A model generated the notes under the pieces. It was not told where the DNA came from and did no database searches. It saw only the letters and a program-made list of their open reading frames with translations. 64,000 nucleotides of DNA, taken from contig LR990057.1 in the NCBI GenBank assembly GCA_905147135.1, positions 4,774,001-4,838,000 of the forward strand, read 5' to 3'. This document shows positions 58,632 through 64,000 of the stretch, piece by piece. Position 1 is the first letter of the stretch. Each line of letters starts with the position of its first letter. Made by a program: the position numbers and the translations under genes. The stretch is from Blastobasis lacticolella. Taxonomy: Eukaryota; Arthropoda; Insecta; Lepidoptera; Blastobasidae.

Positions 58632-58804
58632 ATTACCATACCCGCAAACGACTCTATTTTCAACAGCAAATGACCAGATACACAAACGACAAGAATTTCT
58701 TTTCGCAAATGACCAATATTTAATTTATACGCATAGCACTAGAAACGCAAATTACCGTACAGGCAAACGACCATAACTTGAACAGTTTTCAACAGCAAAC
58801 TACC
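58632..58804 (+). repeat. Array of GCAAAYKACC words
   Basis: The ten-base word or a close variant occurs at 58644, 58666, 58682, 58705, 58747, 58763 and 58795, with a weaker one at 58631. Both middle bases vary (ACG, ATG, ATT, ACT) while the flanks GCAAA and ACC stay. Spacings are 22, 16, 23, 42, 16 and 32 bases. Confidence 0.65.
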
Positions 58805-59311
58805 GACAGACGAGCAGAATTTATCTACCCATCTGCAAAGGCATATGATCCAATGAGTGTCGAAGTTCAAATAATCCAGAACATAAACCGCGAACTGCTG
58901 AAGCCAACGACGTATAGAATCCACACGAACAGATGGCCAGACTCCATTAATAACCGGTGAGTAGGTAAATACGGATTTTGAATTGCTAATTATGATCGTG
59001 AATGCATGGAAGACGTACGGGGCTAACTAACCGATTCATCACTCCGAACTTTGAAATGGTTGCAGCGCTCTATGATGCAAATGTTGTTTTCTTTGTATGC
59101 CATGACTCAATAAAATGGCTGGTTTATTCAGGTGTATCGGCGCTTTAGACTAGGTTATTCGCCAATATAAAGAGTGTAGGAGATGTAGTACATGTCTATT
59201 TATTAACCAGTAGGAGTAAAATCGATGCTTTGGAAAATACTTATATTATAGGTCGATTACCGAATGCTGGCGTGCTCCACACAAACGAAGTTTGATCATA
59301 ATTTCCTTAAC
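58805..59311. other. Non-coding, nothing recognised
   Basis: No gene or clear repeat. Confidence 0.45.
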
Positions 59312-59475
59312 ATTATCATCATATCAGCCGAAAAACGCCCTATGCTAGGCATAGGCCCCCCCAAAGATCTCCACAAAGGCTGGTTCTTTGCCTTCCGCAT
59401 CCAACCGGTACCAGCGACCTTTCCCAGGTCGTCGGTCTACCTTGTGGGAGACCTACCCACGTCTGCGTAATTTCT
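59312..59475 (-). repeat. LINE 3' end (TAGGCATAGGCC type)
   Basis: ATTATCATCATATCAGCCG (tail), TATGCTAGGCATAGGCCCCC, CCGCATCCAACCGGTACCAG and CCTTGTGGGAGACCTACCCA are the signature of one of the commonest lepidopteran non-LTR 3' ends, in reverse. Confidence 0.75.
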
Positions 59476-60198
59476 ACATACAAATCTTAAATCATTTAAC
59501 GAAAATATATCGGTAAAACCGCAGACATACATATTGGTTTCTAAATCGCGTTTACTAACATTCATTGGTTTTAATTGGTTAATATGGAATTATGATCAAA
59601 CTTCGAGGAGGAGTTTAATGGCATATATACAGCCATAGCGGACATTGATCTCTCGGTTAAAACTTATTTGTATGTGATTATAGCAATTATTATAATTATA
59701 TAAATAGTCGTATTGGTTACAATATAATGAAGTAGAACAGTGTTTATCAGTTTTCATACTTTTTTCATGAGATAATGCCGGTTCTTGCCTTCGTGCTTGG
59801 CTAATGCCTTCATTTGGCGCGAACTATTGAAAGTGAAATTGTCTTCTAGTCAAATCAGATATTCCATATGAAACAATTTCAACGGATTCATCGTGGTTAA
59901 TCCTTTTTGCAGTTCTTTGCTGCATACATCATGTCCACTCAGAAAGCTTGAAATGGGGCGCTGGGGCTAATTCCTGTTACAGTTCTATATGACGCATAAA
60001 TAGTTTAGCAATTCCAAACAAATAAGCTATAACATCTAACTTTATCTGATTGTACGTGTCTTCTATAATGGGTTTGTATAGTAACCACGACTGTCCGAGT
60101 TGAATGCCTCTCTGATCATGATACAGTTTACTTATCGTGCAAGGTATCTGTTATGACTGATATGGTAGATCGATTGCAATATGAAGGTAGAAGGTATA
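59476..60198. other. Non-coding, nothing recognised
   Basis: AT-rich, with no gene seen. Confidence 0.45.
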
Positions 60199-60273
60199 AT
60201 GTAGAATCGGGCAAATGCAGAATCGGTCAAAAATAGACTATGATATCAAAAGTACAATCAGTCAAATATAGAC
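60199..60273 (-). repeat. 16-bp degenerate tandem array, second copy
   Basis: TCGGGCAAATGCAGAA, TCGGTCAAAAATAGAC and TCAGTCAAATATAGAC are the reverse of the units at 39212-39312. The special unit with TATGATATCAAAAGT lies at the same relative place, so both copies descend from one block. Confidence 0.7.
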
Positions 60274-60904
60274 TAAACGCTTTCTATATCTTTCAGACAT
60301 GATTTTCAGAAACACAAAAGTAGTTACCCAAAAGTTGGCTCAAAAATAATAGTTGAAGATTTATTTATATTTTCTGTTTTAAAGTCAGATATTTCCTGTA
60401 ACGCGCATACCGTCTCTTGTTTCACGGCTACCCTTCATCAACGGGTTGTCAAAATCTAACTATGTAAGGTGGCATCTAATCATTTTGCAGTCGGTTTAAC
60501 TTCTAAGAAACTGAAGTAGCAATCAAATATCTAATCTTCAGAAAATAATGCTTTTTCAATTACAGCTGCAACGCTTTCTCTGTATAATGCATTACTCACA
60601 AATTTACTATTGGCGCACGCGCTGTGGTCGTCATCTGGTATCTATTGCATTGCATTAGTGTAATAGCTTGGGTTGATTTGTGAAAGTTTGTATGCAAACC
60701 ATTGACATGCCTCGTTGGATTGATAGCAGAGCGCTGTTTGTACAGCGCTATCTTCAATAAGTGGTACAATTGTATCAATGTCTTTGATGTTGAGCTTTGA
60801 TTTGATTATTATTTATAGTTCCCTTATTTATTTATTACTTAAACTATCTTCGCGCGGGTGTTCTCGGCGTTTCTCTATTTATACATATTATAAAACAAAA
60901 TCGC
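60274..60904. other. Non-coding, nothing recognised
   Basis: AT-rich, with no gene seen. Confidence 0.45.
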
Positions 60905-61005
60905 TGCCCGCCGTCTATTCCTGCTTAGATCTTTTAAACTACGAAACGGATTTTAATGCGGTTTTCAGCAATATATAGAGTGATTCAAGAGGAAGTTTAA
61001 GGTAG
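60905..61005 (-). repeat. Dispersed repeat (GCGACTTTGT family)
   Basis: CTTAGATCTTTTAAACTACG, AAACGGATTTTAATGCGGTT and GAGTGATTCAAGAGGAAG give the reversed family order. Confidence 0.65.
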
Positions 61006-61847
61006 GTTTAGGGTAACGAAGTCCACTAATCGTTAATAATCAACAAAAACGTGATCACTCTTTTGATGTGTGTATTTAAGTAGGCATCGCTCGGAAAACT
61101 CTATAAATTGTTCACATTCCGGGCTGATCAACACATTCGTTGAGAACGGCTTACTTGATAAGCATCACGATTAAATAGCGTTTGAAGGCCATCTGAATTA
61201 TTCAAGCAGTGTCAGTGCGCGAACAGTTCATTACACTAGTTGGATCAATGATTATGTAGATAAAGCGGGTTACCTTCAGTTTTAACTGCAAATAATAAGG
61301 TTAGCATCAAATGAATAGTGTGTCGAACGAAATTTGAGAAATATAATATTATAAACACAAGGTCACGAGTTCTGCCCTTGTCAGTTCATACGAACCTGTT
61401 ATTTTGACGTCTTCTTCTATATTTTTTTTATACTATTCAGTGACAAACGCGCAGACATCCCAACATCCCCACTGGTGATAAGTGGTAACTTAACTTAACT
61501 TAGGTTTCTTACAATAAAACAACAAGCCCGTGGTCACTGTGAGAACTAAAATGAAATGTCTCATGGCTGTGGCTCAATGGCTGGCTACCTCATCCTTGCA
61601 ACTGCAACCCAACAGCGTAAACATTGTTGCTTGGCGGCAGAAATATAAAGGTGAGGCGGGTACTTACTCATGACAGGTACCTATGAACTGATAGGTATAC
61701 AGTACCATGCGTATGGTTGAATTGGACGATGGCTGGGCCCTGCGTTATACTCGTGAACGGGTGCTGCCTTGGTGGACTGGCTTACTCTTGCTGTAGTTTT
61801 AGGTGGTTTTTCTTAATTATACTAGACATACCTATATAATAGTATAT
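61006..61847. other. Non-coding, nothing recognised
   Basis: No gene or clear repeat. Confidence 0.45.
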
Positions 61848-62045
61848 AGCGTTCCGGCTCTGCCTGGCATTGTCGAGCACGGTTCGGTCGTGGTTGGCGA
61901 GGGATACGTTTATCTACGGCCATAGGGCGGTCAGCGTGTCACTGTGTGATTCCATCCTACTTTCCTACCCCCTCCTTTTTGACGATTGAAAGAGATATTT
62001 AATGTCCTAATCAATAAAGAAATTTTGAATTTGAATTTTGAAAAA
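61848..62045 (+). repeat. Dispersed repeat with TTGAATTTTG tail
   Basis: It starts at GCGTTCCGGCTCTGCCTGGC and ends at TTTGAATTTGAATTTTG. It is the + oriented partner of the copy carried inside the LTR element at 34104-34320, close enough that both are probably young. The A/T-rich tail suggests a retroposed element. Confidence 0.75.
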
Positions 62046-62915
62046 TTTTACCATTGTTTACCTCTTTCTTTCCCTTCATTGGACTTTTTTGTACATTGTA
62101 CATTTGTACACTTTATTCTTTGTTATTGAATTTTCAAATATTTATGTAAGAAGCGGTTTTTATATACCTACTGTGCTATTTGTGTTCCCGATTAAACGTC
62201 TGGTGGCCTAGTTCACTAAAGTAATCTAATTAGTTAGTTTAGTGTCTTTGCGGTCTTCACGAATGAGGAATATATGAATCAAGTTGAAATATTAAAAATG
62301 TTGTTTTAAGCATCATAGAAAACGATATTTTCAAAATGTTTTACTATACAAAAGGTTAGGTAACAACTCTAATTTTTTTATTTATATAACAAGAAACTCG
62401 AAGTTTAAATTGAACTAACGTTTTAACCTAACAAACTTGACAACTAATTATTTATTTCATCTAAATTTTTAACCTCTTCTCGACAGCTAAATCACGTCGC
62501 AAGCACACATTTACATTTCAATTCGGCTTTGGATTCGACACGCGGCGATATTTAGGTGAATAGGTGACCCTGAGCGGAGGGTCTGTGGAGGTATGTAGGT
62601 TCGAATCGTGCATCACATAATGCCAATGGATGTATCTTAAAATATCGTATGCGAGGATTGCTTGGGCTTGACTGGTATATGAGTTTAAAGTTTCGGAAGG
62701 TTAAGATGAATATATTGAAAATATTTTGAGTGGCTGGTTCTGGTAAGGCTGTGCCTGTGATCAAGATTGTCAGCTTAGGTACATCTAGAAGTACAAATTA
62801 TGTCAAATAGATATCGGTAAAACTAAGATAAAGATAGGGCACTTATAGTAGCACGTTAGCAAACGTGGCACGATAGTTGACGGCCCTAATATTGCAAACT
62901 GAAGATTTAATTCCC
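62046..62915. other. Non-coding; B-box-like word at 62600
   Basis: GTAGGTTCGAATCGTGCATC resembles a SINE B box, but the surrounding body is not recognisable. No gene. Confidence 0.4.
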
Positions 62916-63102
62916 GATTGCATTAAACTTGGGTGACGCTTAATTTAGCGCCTTGGCATCACAGAGTCGATGTCACAAAGTTAATAAGAGTGACTAAGTG
63001 AGTTTAGTTTTCACTTAACGTTGGTGTTGGTTCAAAGCTTTTTCTTGTAAGGAATATTTTATTTTATATCAATTTTAGCGTCGCTTAAAGTTTAGGGCAA
63101 GC
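62916..63102. mobile_element. MITE (GATTGCAC family), diverged copy
   Basis: Starts GATTGCATTAAACTTGGGTG and ends CGTCGCTTAAAGTTTAGGGC. The inside shows TAAGTGAGTTTAGTTTTCAC and TTCTTGTAAGGAATATT. Confidence 0.7.
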
Positions 63103-63724
63103 TCACCCTTATGTACTGCATTTAATGTATATTTATTACCTACTTTTGTATGGATTAGGTTGTAAGTTATAAGTAATGACACAGCCGAAGATGGAGCATT
63201 CATATTCAGTCACTTGAAGATTAAACTTTTATATTATTTATATCCAGGAAGTAAGTTATATAGCATTATTGGCGACCCACATCGGCTCTGCACAGGTACA
63301 ACCTAACTTAATCTAAGAGATATTGTGTTACACTCTTTATATGGTAACAGTACATCAAACAAATAAACAACGGCTTTGTTAAGTCGATGGAAAACAAAAC
63401 ACGTAACATAACATAACGTAGCCGTTATCAGAAGTGGTATTAATAGTTATTACCTATAAAACACAGTCGCACATGTTCTTCTTATGGTGCCTACTTTAAA
63501 TTTCAATGTTATTTGTACACAAGACTTTATAGGAGAAAGTACTGCCTACTTACATGTTTAATGCCGTAGAAGGCCTTTCATATGTGTCAGTATATTCCGT
63601 GTTAGTTATTGTCTACTCACGGACGTGGAGAATTCAAAACAAGGAACCGTTTCAATACCAATTTCTAATTAATTTACTTACAGTCAGAATGAGTATATAT
63701 TTTAGTAGATATTCTATTAATCTA
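63103..63724. other. Non-coding; weak LINE-end words at 63175-63240
   Basis: GATGGAGCATTCATATTCAG and TCACTTGAAGAT recall the repeat at 7991 and 23605. Otherwise AT-rich without a gene. Confidence 0.4.
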
Positions 63725-63880
63725 TACATAGTATAAACAAAGTCGCTTCCCACCGTCTGTATATATGTACGCTTAGATCTAATAAACTCCGCAACGGATT
63801 TTAATGCGGTTTTCAACAATAGATAGAGTGCTTTATGAGGAAGGTTTATAAGCAAGAAGGTAGGTGTAAGTGGCCATAAC
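63725..63880 (-). repeat. Dispersed repeat (GCGACTTTGT family)
   Basis: ACAAAGTCGCTTCCCACCG, CGCTTAGATCTAATAAACTC, CAACGGATTTTAATGCGGTT and GAGGAAGGTTTATAAGCAAG give the reversed family order. Confidence 0.7.
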
Positions 63881-63884
63881 GAAC

Positions 63885-63967
63885 TGGGAACAAATGGCGC
63901 AGGATAGGTACCAATAGCGAATTCTTGTGTCGCAGGCCGAGATCCACTTCGGGTCGCTGAGCCAGCG

Positions 63968-64000
<33 letters not shown>
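63885..64000 (+). repeat. LINE 3' end with AGTA microsatellite tail, cut by window edge
   Basis: CAGGCCGAGATCCACTTCGG, GTCGCTGAGCCAGCG and then at least eight AGTA units to the last base. The reverse copy is at 42719-42885. The tail continues beyond the window. Confidence 0.7.

Overview
This is an intron-bearing, AT-rich eukaryotic window, most probably from a moth or butterfly. The evidence is a recognisable insect cueball gene with GT-AG introns, tRNA-headed SINEs ending in ATG-rich tails, 3' ends of LINE types common in Lepidoptera, and many TA-rich MITEs. There are no operons, no Shine-Dalgarno sites and no prokaryotic genes.

Layout. Positions 113-1893 hold the last three exons of cueball on the + strand (YWTD beta-propeller, one EGF-like domain, hydrophobic C-terminus), with a 3' UTR ending near 2255. 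The remaining 61.7 kb contains no coding gene that I can defend. It is intergenic or intronic sequence filled with mobile-element debris: one dispersed SINE family (at least eleven copies or fragments on both strands), several 5'-truncated LINE ends, at least five MITE families (including a hAT-type element with an exact 8-bp target duplication), several short-period degenerate arrays, and one large LTR element. A GC-richer stretch at 7155-7394 could be a non-coding first exon of a gene continuing to the right; if so, much of the window would be its first intron. That is inference only.

Most interesting region. Positions 32422-38922 form a complete 6.5-kb LTR element with two 288-bp LTRs that read as identical and a CTTG target duplication. 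It has no gag-pol coding. Its interior carries a broken Arg/Ser-rich coding-like segment, a captured 249-bp LINE/SINE end with its own target duplication, another dispersed repeat, a 154-bp tandem duplication and, close to the 3' LTR, an array of hairpins spaced 53-61 bases apart. Seven hairpins have the same 12-base loop (GAATGGATGGGT), while their stems use four different sequences that all pair, and homologous positions show compensated base-pair changes. This pattern suggests selection on a folded RNA (or a folded single strand). I propose a multi-site recognition or packaging module of a non-autonomous LTR retrotransposon; the binding partner is unknown.

Nested insertions, such as a SINE inside a MITE with a 15-bp duplication, a LINE end inside another MITE of the same family, and the insert inside the LTR element, give a partial relative chronology for these families.
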